A stretch of DNA of 64,000 bases from AP-15 sp963785565 (GCA_963785565.1 CAWAVV010000031.1:93683-157682), one strand, 5' to 3'; counted from the stretch's first letter, positions 26,557-37,200 are shown. The notes: generated by a model not told the origin, from the sequence alone. Numbers and translations are program-made.

Positions 26557-27879
26557 ATGCCATCTTTCAGCCCGCGCGAGATTGTTTCCGAGCTTGACCG
26601 CTACATCGTCGGCCAGCACGACGCCAAGCGTGCCGTTGCGATCGCGCTCAGAAACCGCTGGCGCCGTCAGCAGCTCGCCCCCGAGCTGCGCGAAGAAGTA
26701 TTACCCAAAAATATCCTGATGATCGGCCCGACCGGCTGCGGCAAGACCGAGATTGCCCGCCGGCTCGCCCGACTCGCGCAAGCCCCGTTCGTCAAGGTCG
26801 AGGCGACCAAATTTACCGAAGTCGGCTATGTCGGCCGCGACGTCGAGCAGATCGTGCGCGACCTGGTCGAGATCGCGATCGCGATGACCCGCGAGCGGCT
26901 GCGCAAGGAGGTCGAGCCCAAAGCCGAGCTGGCCGCGGAGGAGCGCGTGCTCGAAGCGCTCGTCGGCTCGACTGCCAGCGCCGATACACGTCAAAAATTC
27001 CGCAAGCAGTTGCGCGAGGGAACGCTCGACGAGCGCGAAATCGAGATCGCGGTGCAGGAAAGCGCGGCGGCCAATTTGCCGACCTTCGAGATCCCGGGCA
27101 TGCCCGGCGCGCAGATGGGAATGCTCAACCTCGGCGACATTTTCGGCAAGACCTTCGGCACCCGCTCGAAGCCAAAGAAGATGACAGTCGCCGACAGTCA
27201 CCGCGTGTTGATCGCCGAGGAGAGCGACAAGCTCCTCGATCAAGAAATGGTCGTGCGCGAAGCGGTCGGCGCCGTCGAGCAGAACGGCATCGTCTTCATC
27301 GACGAGATCGACAAGATCAGTGGGCGCGGCGAGCGCGCCGGCGGCGGCGCCCCCGATGTCAGCCGCGAGGGCGTCCAGCGCGACCTGCTGCCGTTGATCG
27401 AAGGGACAACCGTCGCAACCAAGCACGGGGCGGTCAAGACCGACCACATCCTGTTCATCGCGTCGGGCGCCTTTCATCAGGCAAAGCCTTCCGATCTGCT
27501 GCCTGAATTGCAGGGGCGGCTGCCGATCCGGGTCGAATTGAAGGCGCTCGACCGCAGCGATTTCCGCCGCATCCTGGTCGAGCCCGAGGCGAGCCTGATC
27601 AAGCAATACAAGGCACTGCTGGCGACCGAGGGCGTCACCCTCGATTTCGACGAGGCGGCGATCGACGAGCTGGCGCTCTTGGCCGAGGAGATCAACACCG
27701 CGGTCGAGAATATCGGCGCGCGACGCCTGCACACGATCCTCGAGCGGCTGTTGGAAGAGATCAGCTTTACCGCCTCCGACCGGCCCAACGGGACCCTGGT
27801 CCAGATCGACCGCGATTATGTCCGCGAGCAGGTCGGCGCCCTTGCCCAAAACGCCGATCTGTCCAAATTCATTCTCTGA
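26557..27879 (+). CDS. hslU: ATP-dependent protease ATPase subunit HslU
   Basis: AAA+ unfoldase that feeds substrates to HslV. 440 aa, with Walker A GPTGCGKTEIARR (about residues 54-66), the GYVGRD pore motif, a charged intermediate domain (about 110-230), Walker B GIVFIDEIDKI and a C-terminus ending LSKFIL that docks into HslV. Second gene of hslVU. Confidence 0.98.
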   Translation: MPSFSPREIVSELDRYIVGQHDAKRAVAIALRNRWRRQQLAPELREEVLPKNILMIGPTGCGKTEIARRLARLAQAPFVKVEATKFTEVGYVGRDVEQIVRDLVEIAIAMTRERLRKEVEPKAELAAEERVLEALVGSTASADTRQKFRKQLREGTLDEREIEIAVQESAAANLPTFEIPGMPGAQMGMLNLGDIFGKTFGTRSKPKKMTVADSHRVLIAEESDKLLDQEMVVREAVGAVEQNGIVFIDEIDKISGRGERAGGGAPDVSREGVQRDLLPLIEGTTVATKHGAVKTDHILFIASGAFHQAKPSDLLPELQGRLPIRVELKALDRSDFRRILVEPEASLIKQYKALLATEGVTLDFDEAAIDELALLAEEINTAVENIGARRLHTILERLLEEISFTASDRPNGTLVQIDRDYVREQVGALAQNADLSKFIL

Positions 27880-28008
27880 GCAGCCGCGAGCGGAGCTGGC
27901 GCAGAATTCGGCGGGCACGGCCCAGTAGCTAACAGGGATTACCAGGCGTTCACATCCGAGCGCTATCGTGTAACCGCCGCAACGCGGCCGAGGCACAGGG
28001 AGGCGGAC

Positions 28009-29274
28009 ATGCTGTCGGGCGCGCGCATCCAACAACGGCTGGCGCGGCAGGCGCTCGCCCTCGTCCTCGCTGGCGGCCGGGGCAGCCGGCTGAAACAGCT
28101 GACCGACCGGCGGGCCAAGCCGGCGGTGTTTTTCGGCGGCAAGTTCCGCCTGATCGACTTCACCCTGTCGAACTGCCTCAATTCGGGGGTCCGGCGCATC
28201 GCCGTTTTGACCCAATACAAGGCGCACAGTTTGTTGCGCCACTTGCAGATGGGATGGTCGTTTCTGCGCCCGGAGATGGGCGAGTTCCTCGACCTGCTGC
28301 CGGCGCAGCAGCGGCTCGACGAGGCGACGTGGTATCGCGGCACCGCCGACGCGGTCCATCAAAACTATGATATCCTGCGCGCCGCCAACCCGACATACTT
28401 TTTGGTATTGGCCGGCGACCACATCTACAAGATGGACTATTCGAACATGCTGGCCGATCACGTCGACCGGGGCGCCGACTGCACGGTCGCTTGCGTCGAG
28501 GTGCCGCTCGCGGAAGCATCGGGTTTCGGAGTCATGGCGGTCGACGACACGATGCGGATCGTCGATTTCCAAGAAAAGCCGCGCCATGCGCCGGCGATCT
28601 CCGGCAAGCCCGACCGAGTACTCGCCAGCATGGGCGTCTATGTCTTTACCGCCGAGTTTCTCTATGCCGAACTCGAACGCGATCACCAAGACCCGGAATC
28701 GAGCCATGATTTCGGCAAGGACATCATCCCGAAACTAGTGCGCCGCGGGCTTGCGGTTGCCCATTCGTTTGACGAGAGCTGCGTCAAGACGACGCCGGAA
28801 GCCGATTCGTATTGGCGCGATGTCGGCACCATCGATTCCTATTGGGCGGCCAATCTCGATCTGGTGATGCCGGTCCCCTCGCTCGACATCTACGACCCCA
28901 ACTGGCCGATCTGGACCTATCAGCAGCAGTTGCCGCCGGCCAAATTCGTATTCGACGACGACAACCGGCGCGGCATGGCGGTCGATTCGATGGTTTCAGG
29001 CGGTTGCATCGTTTCCGGGGGCACGGTCAGACGGTCGCTGATGTTTTCGAACTGCCGGGTCAATTCCTACGCCCAAACTCGCGAGGCGGTGCTGCTTCCC
29101 GAGGTCGAGGTCGGCCGCCATGCGCGGCTGACCAAGGTCGTCATCGACCGCGGCTGCCGGATCAGGGAGGGGCTGGTGATCGGCGAGGACCCCGATCTCG
29201 ATGCCACTCGGTTCTACCGAAGCGACGCCGGCGTCACCCTCGTTACCGCGGAAATGCTCGCCGCACTCGACTGA
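28009..29274 (+). CDS. glgC: Glucose-1-phosphate adenylyltransferase GlgC
   Basis: Makes ADP-glucose for glycogen synthesis. 421 aa. N-terminal nucleotidyltransferase loop LVLAGGRGSRLKQLTDRRAK, FGGKFRLIDF, the sugar-phosphate site FQEKPR and GDHIYKMDY, then a left-handed beta-helix tail with the YWRDVGTIDSYW motif. The ATG at 28009 follows GGGAGG. No glgA or glgB is adjacent. Family members are allosterically activated by glycolytic intermediates, and the Arg/Lys-rich N-terminus fits that. Confidence 0.96.
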   Translation: MLSGARIQQRLARQALALVLAGGRGSRLKQLTDRRAKPAVFFGGKFRLIDFTLSNCLNSGVRRIAVLTQYKAHSLLRHLQMGWSFLRPEMGEFLDLLPAQQRLDEATWYRGTADAVHQNYDILRAANPTYFLVLAGDHIYKMDYSNMLADHVDRGADCTVACVEVPLAEASGFGVMAVDDTMRIVDFQEKPRHAPAISGKPDRVLASMGVYVFTAEFLYAELERDHQDPESSHDFGKDIIPKLVRRGLAVAHSFDESCVKTTPEADSYWRDVGTIDSYWAANLDLVMPVPSLDIYDPNWPIWTYQQQLPPAKFVFDDDNRRGMAVDSMVSGGCIVSGGTVRRSLMFSNCRVNSYAQTREAVLLPEVEVGRHARLTKVVIDRGCRIREGLVIGEDPDLDATRFYRSDAGVTLVTAEMLAALD

Positions 29275-29356
29275 GCCGTGAGCTGCTGCGAGCTTCTTGA
29301 CATCTGGGAACAAATAGAGTACAGATTATTTTTCCCTATCATTGGCAAGACGAGCG

Positions 29357-30337
29357 GTGAGTCCCGCAGGCGTTCATGTCTGGAAATTGAGCGAGGGCGG
29401 GGGTCGCGCCCTTGGACTCTCGTGCACCGAGGACGGGGTCTTTCTCGCGGGCACGCAGCTGATCGAGCGCCGCGAGGGCCGCTATGCCCTCCGCCCGCGA
29501 GCCGATCTCGAACGGCTCTTGGGCCGTGCCTTTGGCGATGGGATAAGTCTCGACCGGCTGATGCCCGGCTTCCGCGTCATCGCCTCCGCACTGGATGAAA
29601 GAAACCTCTGCCTGGCGCAGATCGCGGCAGTGCAGCTACGCGTTCCCGATCTCCCCGATATGTTCGCGCGCCGTAGCATGGAGGCCGAAGACCTCCTGAT
29701 CAAAGGCGCGCGGGATGACGGCCGGCTCGCCCGCGGCGGCTGGGACCCGGCCGAGCATCCCCGCGCCGGAGTTCCGCCCAATCCCGGCTGGTTCGCCCCG
29801 ACTGACGGTTCCGGCGCAGGCCGGCCGACCCAGGTCGCCCAGGGCGAAAAGGACGAGCGCGCGCCGGAGGAGATGCTCGACCCCCTGGCCCCCGTGCGGC
29901 AGGCGCAGTGGGACGCACGCACCGCGGTCCTGCGCCAGATCGACCCGGGCAACCCGAATCTGACCTACTTCTCCGATCCCAATTCGGCCCCGAGCCAGGC
30001 GGCGCTCGATCGCCTCAACGCAGCGCTCGAAGCCGCTGCGATCAAAGGCGTCACCGACACGATCATGCCCGGCGGCGTATTGATCGGCAAACCCGGAAGA
30101 GCGCCATATGTGCAAATACTCCCGGGCGGCCTCGACGCGGCCATAGACATGTTCGACTATTTACGAGTTGGTGGAGAGGTAGTCGATAAACTGGGCTTGG
30201 AGGGGACGCTTGTGAAGTTGCCGGGAGATGTTGGTTTTATAACATTTCGAGCCATATCGACGAGCGGACCACCAGCTGTCGATGTTAATGTCCGAAGCAT
30301 GCCGTTTACGAGGCTACACTTTATCGGAGGACAATAA
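29357..30337 (+). CDS. Putative polymorphic toxin with variable C-terminal tip
   Basis: A 326-aa protein; a TTG at 29342 is an alternative start. The first 120 residues (GVHVWKLSEGG, RREGRYALRPRADLE) resemble no family I can name and show no signal peptide or PAAR/Rhs repeat. A linker follows with a proline-rich WDPAEHPRAGVPPNPGWFAP motif. From about residue 181 (QWDARTAVLRQID) to the end (AVDVNVRSMPFTRLHF) there is a 145-residue module that recurs as a second, start-less copy at 30698-31138. The next gene begins 1 bp downstream and is also duplicated. This tip-plus-partner duplication is the signature of polymorphic toxin/immunity loci. Toxin activity is inferred, not identified. Confidence 0.6.
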   Translation: MSPAGVHVWKLSEGGGRALGLSCTEDGVFLAGTQLIERREGRYALRPRADLERLLGRAFGDGISLDRLMPGFRVIASALDERNLCLAQIAAVQLRVPDLPDMFARRSMEAEDLLIKGARDDGRLARGGWDPAEHPRAGVPPNPGWFAPTDGSGAGRPTQVAQGEKDERAPEEMLDPLAPVRQAQWDARTAVLRQIDPGNPNLTYFSDPNSAPSQAALDRLNAALEAAAIKGVTDTIMPGGVLIGKPGRAPYVQILPGGLDAAIDMFDYLRVGGEVVDKLGLEGTLVKLPGDVGFITFRAISTSGPPAVDVNVRSMPFTRLHFIGGQ

Positions 30338-30338
30338 C

Positions 30339-30665
30339 GTGGACGATATTGATCAGATTGTTGATGCCTACGTGGATGAGTTTGAGATCGATTTCATCGC
30401 GTTGCCACAAATAGTGAGCGCTGTCCGCTGGCGGTTGGGCGCCAAAACTGATGCTGAGACTAGGGAATTTAGTTTAAAGATCGCCAAGCGGCTTTATGAT
30501 AAAGGTTTACGACCTGGAGACTATTACCTCGGTACTCGATTTGACTATTGGCCCGACAAGGGAGGCCAGATGATGCTCGATCGCATCGAACGGGAGTGGA
30601 TCACGGCCGGCGCCGATCCTAACCTCGCCGAACCGATCTGCTGGTTCGCGCCGAATCCGAAATGA
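30339..30665 (+). CDS. Putative immunity protein 1 (cognate of the adjacent toxin)
   Basis: A 108-aa acidic, helix-rich cytoplasmic protein starting at GTG 30339, just after the toxin stop, with GGAGG 8 nt upstream. The N-terminal half (IDQIVDAYVDEFEIDFIAL) differs from the second copy. The C-terminal half (LRPGDYYLGTRFDYWPD, then EREWITAGADPNLAEP and CWFAP) is nearly the same as in the gene at 31150. One conserved half and one variable half is what immunity proteins matched to diverging toxins show. A CdiI/DUF596-like affiliation is possible but not established. Confidence 0.6.
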   Translation: MDDIDQIVDAYVDEFEIDFIALPQIVSAVRWRLGAKTDAETREFSLKIAKRLYDKGLRPGDYYLGTRFDYWPDKGGQMMLDRIEREWITAGADPNLAEPICWFAPNPK

Positions 30666-30697
30666 CATCGCCGGGCGCAACCGTGACGACATCTTAA

Positions 30698-31138
30698 GCT
30701 GGCGAGCATCAGGCGCAATGGGACGCGCGGATCGCGACCTTGCGCGAGATCGATCCGGCCAACCCGAACCTGACCTACTTCTCCGATCCCAATTCGGCGC
30801 CCAGCCAAGCGGCGCGCGATCGCCTCAACGCTGCGGTCGAAGCCGCAGCCATCAAGCGGGTGGCAGACAAGGCGATGACGGGCGGCGTGCCGATCGGCGC
30901 TGCACGAAGCAGTCCAGACATCTCCCTACTTCCCGGCGGCACCGAGGCGGCGGGGGAGCTTTTTGATTACCTCCGGGTGGGCGGATCTATCGTCCACGAT
31001 CCAGACCTGGAAGGGTCGTTGATTAGATTACCCGGCGATGTCGGCTACATTACCTTTCGTGCTAAATCGACGAACGATTCGCCCGCGATCGATGTTAACG
31101 TCCCTGGCGTTCCCTTTAGGAGAATACATTTCAAATAA
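30698..31138 (+). pseudogene. Displaced (orphan) toxin C-terminal module
   Basis: A frame of 146 codons opens directly after a TAA (30695-30697) and has no ATG or ribosome site; the first usable codon is a TTG at 30740. It aligns end to end with residues 181-326 of the upstream toxin (QWDARIATLREID, LTYFSDPNSAPSQAARDRL, then LPGDVGYITFRAKS and AIDVNVPGVPFRRIHFK), but the middle has diverged. It lacks the N-terminal delivery part. In polymorphic toxin loci such modules are silent replacement tips that can recombine onto the full-length gene. Its own immunity gene follows 11 bp downstream. Confidence 0.6.
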
Positions 31139-31149
31139 GAGGGATTTTG

Positions 31150-31509
31150 ATGGACATGAAGGAACTTGTCGACGACCTTGTGAAGGAGTCGGAAGAAGAT
31201 TACATCGGTTTGTGGGAAATAGCTCAGGCGTCCCGCGAGGACCTCGGCGCTCGTACGACAGACGAGGCACGGTCGGCAAGTTTGGAGGTGGTGGCCCGGC
31301 TCTACAAGAGAGGTTTACGGCCCGGGGATTATTATCTTGGTACTCGGTTTGATTACTGGCCGGACGAAGGCTGCCAGGCGGCGCTCGACCGCATAGAGCA
31401 GGAATGGATCAACGCCGGCGCCGATCCCAACCTCGCCGAGCCGATCTGCTGGTTTGCGCCGCGTCCCGCATCAGGCGCTGCAGCGAGTGCGCCGGGTGAC
31501 AACGGATAG
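31150..31509 (+). CDS. Putative immunity protein 2 (cognate of the orphan toxin tip)
   Basis: A 119-aa protein with ATG at 31150 and GAGGG just before. It shares LRPGDYYLGTRFDYWPD and the ADPNLAEPICWFAP ending with immunity protein 1, while its first 55 residues (LVDDLVKESEEDYIGLWEIA) differ. The extra tail (PASGAAASAPGDNG) is low complexity. Keeping an expressed immunity gene beside a silent tip protects against toxin from siblings that use that tip. This is inference from the layout. Confidence 0.6.
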   Translation: MDMKELVDDLVKESEEDYIGLWEIAQASREDLGARTTDEARSASLEVVARLYKRGLRPGDYYLGTRFDYWPDEGCQAALDRIEQEWINAGADPNLAEPICWFAPRPASGAAASAPGDNG

Positions 31510-31542
31510 TCGTGCCGGGTGCGCCGGGCCGACAGGCGGCGC

Positions 31543-31746
31543 TCAGAATACGCGGGCCGTGGTCGTTCGATCCCTCAGCCATACCTGCGCTTCGCGGCCG
31601 GAATCGAGCGCGTCGCGCGCGGCGTCCACCGCATCGAGCAATGCCTGCTCCTTGTCGAGATACGCGCCATAAACGGCGCTGCCAAGGGTGACCACCCATC
31701 GCGCTTCGCGTCCGCGCCGGCACACCCGAAACTCCATGACACTCAT
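31543..31746 (-). CDS. Small conserved protein, DUF2188-like
   Basis: A 67-aa protein of one beta-strand pair and an Ala-rich helix: FRVCRRGREARWVVTLGSAVYG, split by YLDKEQALLDAVDAARDAL, ending QVWLRDRTTTARVF. Similar 60-75-residue proteins are common in alphaproteobacteria and related to DUF2188. It converges on the immunity gene. Function is unknown. About 190 bp follow to the cyclase gene without recognised features. Confidence 0.6.
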   Translation of the reverse strand: MSVMEFRVCRRGREARWVVTLGSAVYGAYLDKEQALLDAVDAARDALDSGREAQVWLRDRTTTARVF

Positions 31747-31938
31747 CCCTACGCGCTCCTTCGGCGGCGACGGCCGCCGTGACGGGTTTCATCCCCGATG
31801 CCCGATACTCCCATGCGGTGATTATCGCCGAAAAAGCGCCGTAAATAAAGGCAATTTTGTTACGAACTGACATAAAGTGGTAAATTTGTAAGATTGGATA
31901 GCGACGAATCAGCAAGTTAACATTACTTACCGTAGCGA

Positions 31939-34191
31939 TCACTTCTCCTCGGCGGTGAACACGCCGTCCCAGTTAGCCGGAGGGGCTTCCGACTGAAAGT
32001 GGGCGATTCGCCGCCGGTAGAGGTCATAGACCGGGGCGAGATGGCGCGCCGCCGCCAGACGCCCGTCGTCGAGGAGCCGCAGCGCCGCTCCCCATTCTTG
32101 GTGGCGATAGGCACTGAGCAGTTCCGAATGCCGGTCTACGAACTCACCCTCCTCGATCGTTTCCGGCGGCAACGTATAGACGCGACCGGCCTGGGTCTTG
32201 CCTTTGACCGCGACGAGATCGACCTCGATCAACGCTGGGTCGTCGAGATGCGTTACCGTCTCCTCGCCGATCACCAGATCTATGCCGTAGACCTTGCCGA
32301 GCCCCTCCAGGCGCGAGGCCAGGTTGACCGGGTCGCCCAGCAGCGAATAGTCGAAATGCTGCTCCGACCCGAAATTGCCGACGCAGCATTCGCCGGTATT
32401 GATGCCGATGCCCATCTGAACGGGCCGAAACAGCTTGCCGGAGGCCGCTGCCTCTCCCTCCCACATCCGGTTCAAATCGACGAGCTTACGGCGCATTATC
32501 TGGGCCGCGCGAACCGCGTTTTTGGCGTGGTCGAGATCGTCGAGCGGGGCGTTCCAGAACGCCATGATGCAGTCGCCGATATATTTGTCGATCGTGCCCT
32601 TTTCCTCAGTAATGATTTCGGTCATCGGCGACAGAAAAGTATTCATGAAGTGCGTCAAGGTCTGGGCGTCCATACCCTCGGCGCGGCTGGTAAACCCGCG
32701 GATGTCGCAGAACATGATCGTCATGATCCGCATCTCGCCGCCGAGGACGAGTTTTTCGGGGTGCGCGGCCAGTTCCTCGATATATTGCGGCGACATGTAG
32801 TGCGAGAAGGCGCCGCGGATCTCGCGCTGGCGCGCCTCGGCGCGCAAGTAGCCGAGCAGGCTCGCTACCAGATAGACGAGGGTCAAGACCGCCCACGGAT
32901 AGACCGGGTCGATCAGCCAATGCGCGTACTTGAAGGCAAACCATGACCCGCCGAATGCCGCCGCGACCGAGACGCCGCCGAGCATGGCGCTCGGCAGCGC
33001 GCCGATCCGTGGCAGGACAAAGATCAAACCGGCGCCGACCAGCAGCGCAAACAGGATTTCGGCGCCGATCGCCCAATCGGGCCGCGTCAGGTAATCGCCT
33101 TGGAGGATTTCGTCGAGCAGCTGGGCGTGGATCTCAACCCCCGGCACCGCACCCGCGAGCGGGGTCGCCTGCAGATCATTGATGACGCCGGCGGCCGAAG
33201 TCCCGACCAGAACGATATGGCCGGCGAACAATGCCGGATCGAATTTTCCGCCGAGCACGGCGGCGGCGGAGATGATGCGGTCGCGCTGGAACGGCGCGTA
33301 ATGCAGCCATACACGTCCGGCGGCGTCGGTCGGCACGGTCAGCGGCCCGATGCGGATCGCGGTCAGCCCGGTATCTTCACCAAAATTCTTTTCGCCATTG
33401 GCCCCCGCGGCGCGGCCGATATAGGTCGTGGCGCCGACCGCGAGGCGCAGCGCCTCGGCGGCCAGCGATGGATAGGCATGACCGTCGAATGCCAGGATTA
33501 GCGGCACGCGGCGGACGACATTATCCCACTCGGGAAGCTGGTTGAGAAACCCATCGCCGGCGGCCGCCGCTTCCAACACCGGAAGGGTGGCAACCACCTT
33601 GGTGAAATTGTCGACATGGCCGAGCGGGTCATCGCCGGTAAAGGCATAGCCGGCTTTTGCCGCGGGGGGCCGCCTCTCACCCTGAGCGGTCAGGATGAAG
33701 CCCGTCACTACCGGCACCTTCCGCATCGCCATCGCCAGGCGCTGATCTGGATCGGGCAATGCCGACAACAGCTTTTCCGCGTCCGCCGGATCGACGCCGT
33801 TCTGAGCGATCAACGGCAGCAGCATTTTGGGTGAGGTCCGATCGGGTTCGGCAAAATCGATATCGAAGGCGACGACCGCGGCGCCCGCGGTGGCCAGACG
33901 CTCCACCAGTTGCGCCACGATCGTGCGCGGCCACGGCCATTGGCCGATCTTGGCGAGGCTTTGATCATCGATGTCGACGATGCGGATCGGCGAATCCCCG
34001 GGCACGCGCGGCAGAGCGCGCTGGTAGAGGTCGAAAGCGATCAGCGACAGCCGGTCGAGCAGATCCGGAGCAACGATCCGGGCGCTGATCGCGATGAACA
34101 GGACCGCGAGCGGCAGCAGATAGACGCCGCGGCGGCGAAGATTGGAGAACAGGCGCATATGCCGGTCGCGAAGACGAGCCGCCGATATCAT
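31939..34191 (-). CDS. CHASE2-domain adenylate/guanylate cyclase
   Basis: A 750-aa membrane-bound class III nucleotide cyclase. An N-terminal helix (VYLLPLAVLFIAISA) leads to a large extracytoplasmic CHASE2 sensor (about residues 50-350, with IRIVDIDDQSLAKIGQWPWPR and GVEIHAQLLDEIL). Three closely spaced helices follow, then the cyclase domain. Its metal Asp lie in MFCDIRGFTSRAEG and KYIGDCIMAFWNAP, and the transition-state residues in LLGDPVNLASRLEG are intact. A C-terminal tail of about 80 residues follows. The start is ATG 34191, with ATG 34158 as an alternative. It is divergent from the glutamate dehydrogenase gene. Confidence 0.9.
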   Translation of the reverse strand: MISAARLRDRHMRLFSNLRRRGVYLLPLAVLFIAISARIVAPDLLDRLSLIAFDLYQRALPRVPGDSPIRIVDIDDQSLAKIGQWPWPRTIVAQLVERLATAGAAVVAFDIDFAEPDRTSPKMLLPLIAQNGVDPADAEKLLSALPDPDQRLAMAMRKVPVVTGFILTAQGERRPPAAKAGYAFTGDDPLGHVDNFTKVVATLPVLEAAAAGDGFLNQLPEWDNVVRRVPLILAFDGHAYPSLAAEALRLAVGATTYIGRAAGANGEKNFGEDTGLTAIRIGPLTVPTDAAGRVWLHYAPFQRDRIISAAAVLGGKFDPALFAGHIVLVGTSAAGVINDLQATPLAGAVPGVEIHAQLLDEILQGDYLTRPDWAIGAEILFALLVGAGLIFVLPRIGALPSAMLGGVSVAAAFGGSWFAFKYAHWLIDPVYPWAVLTLVYLVASLLGYLRAEARQREIRGAFSHYMSPQYIEELAAHPEKLVLGGEMRIMTIMFCDIRGFTSRAEGMDAQTLTHFMNTFLSPMTEIITEEKGTIDKYIGDCIMAFWNAPLDDLDHAKNAVRAAQIMRRKLVDLNRMWEGEAAASGKLFRPVQMGIGINTGECCVGNFGSEQHFDYSLLGDPVNLASRLEGLGKVYGIDLVIGEETVTHLDDPALIEVDLVAVKGKTQAGRVYTLPPETIEEGEFVDRHSELLSAYRHQEWGAALRLLDDGRLAAARHLAPVYDLYRRRIAHFQSEAPPANWDGVFTAEEK

Positions 34192-34277
34192 CGCCCAGTC
34201 CGGCGGCACTTTCCACAATCCTCGACGCGTTAAACACCTTGCCCGGACGCGAGGGAGTAGCCAGTCTCTAAGACTTG

Positions 34278-37200
34278 ATGACCGACACGATCGAACTGTC
34301 GCCGCCAGGCGACCGCAAAGACGCCGGCGAAACCAAGGCGACCAGCCAAGCCAGGCCGCCGGCTGAAGCGAAGAAGGCAAAGCTTGTCCGCAAGGCGGTG
34401 GCGCTCGCCAAAGAGGTGCTCGACCCAGCGGACCACGCCGCCGCAGAGCGGGTCATCGGCGCCTATTGTGAACATGTGCCGCCGGCTGACGTCACCGAGC
34501 GCTGCCCGCGCGATCTGAGCGGGGCCGCACTGTCGCTGTGGCATTTTGCGGAGCGCCGCCGTCCGGGCCAGGCCAAGATCCGAGTCTACAACCCCGAAAT
34601 TGCGGCCGATGGCTGGTCCTCAGGGCACACGATCGTCGAGATCGTCAATGACGACATGCCGTTTCTCGTCAATTCGGTGACCGGGGCGATAAACGCCGGC
34701 GACCGCGTCGTCCATCTCGTGGTCCATCCGATCCTGACCGTCGAACGCCTTCCGAGCGGCCGGCTGCACGAGATCGGCAAGACCGCCGCCGCCGGCTCTC
34801 GCGAATCGTGGATGCACATCGAGATCACCCGTGAACCCGATCCGGCAAACCTCGCGCTACTGACGCAAAACTTGGCGGGCGTCCTCGGCGACGTCCGGGC
34901 CGCGGTCACCGACTGGCAGCCAATGCGCGAGACCCTGCGCGCGCTGATCGAGGAACTGGCCTGCCTGCCCGGACCCGCGGCTCCGGCACCCGAACTTGCC
35001 GAGGTACAGGATTTTCTGCGCTGGCTCGACGACGACAACTTTACCTTTCTCGGGTACCGCGAATACGACTTTGACGGTGCGGCCGAACCGACCCGACCGG
35101 CGCTCGGAATTTTATGCAATCCCGACTATCCGGTCTTCGGCGGGCTGCGCGACTTGTCCTCGCTGCCGCCCGACGTGCAGGATTTCGTCCGCCGCCGCGA
35201 GCTTCTGATCATCACCAAATCGAACCGCCGCGCCACGGTTCATCGCACCGCCCACATGGATGCGATCGGCCTGCGCCGGTTTGGCGCAAACGGGAATGTC
35301 GTCGGCATCCGGCTGTTTCTCGGGCTGTTCACCTCGCTGGCCTACAGCCGCAGCCCGCGCTCGATCCCGCTGCTGCGGCGCAAAGTTCGCGACATAGTCG
35401 CGCGCGCCGGGCTGTCGCCGACCGGACATGACGGCAAGGCCCTGCTGCACATCCTCGACACTTTGCCGCCCGACGAGCTGTTTCAGAGCGGCGAGGAGCA
35501 GCTGTTCGAGATGGTCATCGGCATCCTCAATCTGCAGGAGCGGCAGCGCATCGCGCTGTTCACCCGCTGCGACCCGCTCGAACGCTTTGTGTCCTGCCTC
35601 GTCTATGTGCCGCGCGAGCGGTATGACAGCGATCTGCGCCGGCGCTTCGCAGCGATCCTCGAACAGGCCTTTGCCGGTCAGCTTTCCGCTTTTTATACAT
35701 ATCTCGACGAATTGGTGCTGGCGCGCGTCCAGTTCATTATCCGCACCACCCGTGGCGCGGTGCCGGCGGTCGATGCCGCCGAGCTCGAGCAGCGGTTGGC
35801 GCAGGCAGGGCGAAGCTGGTCGGACCGCCTCGAAGAGGCCGCGCTCGAAGCTTTCGGCGAGGCTGAGGCGCGTGACCGGCTGCGCCGCCTGAAACCGTTC
35901 CCGATCGCGTACCAAGCCCTGACACAGCCCGCCCAGGCGATCGCCGACCTGCCGCGGATCGAGAATGCCCTGGCAGGCTCGCCATTGGAGGTCTCCCTCC
36001 ACCCCGCCGCGAACGAGCGGCCTGGGCTGCGGCTCTATCGGGCACAACAGCAAGTGATCCTTTCGGACGTGCTGCCGATGCTCGAAAACCTCGGACTTCG
36101 AGTCGTCGCCGAAGAGCCGTTCCGTATCGACAGCGTCGACCGCGGCGCTGTCTGGGTCCACGAATTCGAGCTTGCCGGCGATGCCGCAACGGCCGCCATT
36201 TCCGCCGCGGTTAGGGCGCGTTTCGAGGAGGCGCTGGTCGCGGTATGGACCGGCCGAGTCGAGAGCGACGGCTTCAATCGGCTCGTGCTGGCCGGCGGAC
36301 TCTCCTTCCGCCAGGTCACAGTGCTTCGCCTCTACGCCAAGCTGCTGCGACAAGCCGGGACCACGTTCAGTCAAGCCTATATGGAAGACACGCTGGGCGC
36401 CCATCCCGACGTCGCCGCCCGGCTCGTGCGGCTGTTCGAGATCCGCTTTGATCCGGCCGCTGCGGACTCCTCGCTCGCGGCGCTGGGCGAAGTCCAGGCG
36501 ATCGATCACGCCCTCGATGCGGTCACAAGCCTCGATGAGGACCGCATCCTGCGCAGCTACCTTGCGCTCATTCTCAAGACCGTGCGGACGAACTATTTTC
36601 AGCAACTACCTTCCGGAGAGCCAAAGCACTATCTCGCGGTCAAGCTCGCCAGCAGCGAGATCGACCTGCTGCCTCAGCCGCGGCCGCTATTCGAAATCTA
36701 CGTCTACAGCCCGCGGATGGAGGGCGTGCACATGCGCGCCGGCAGGGTCGCTCGCGGTGGGATCCGCTGGTCGGATCGCAAGGAGGATTTCCGCACCGAG
36801 ATCCTCGGCCTGATGAAGGCGCAGACGGTCAAGAACGCGGTCATCGTGCCGGTCGGGTCGAAGGGCGGCTTCGTCGTCAAGCGACTGCCCGATCTGCGCG
36901 ATCAAGTCGCGACCGAGGCGGTTGAGTGCTACAAGATCTTGATACGGGGGCTGCTCGATCTTACCGACAATATCGCCGCCGAAGGCGCCGATGGCCACCG
37001 CATAGTGCCGCCGCCCCGGGTCGTACGGTACGACGTCGACGACCCATACCTTGTTGTCGCGGCCGACAAGGGCACCGCGACATTCTCCGACTATGCCAAT
37101 GCGATCGCGGAAGAATACGGGTTCTGGCTCGGCGACGCCTTTGCCTCTGGCGGCTCGGTCGGCTACGACCACAAAGCGATGGGCATCACCGCGCGCGGCG

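Noticed and set aside
26701..28707. Open frame of 668 codons on the minus strand opposite hslU and glgC
   Set aside because: It lies antisense to two strongly conserved genes and its translation shows no family motif; long antisense frames are expected at this GC content.
35112..36605. 497-codon minus-strand frame opposite NAD-GDH
   Set aside because: Antisense to the conserved dehydrogenase; no motif of its own.
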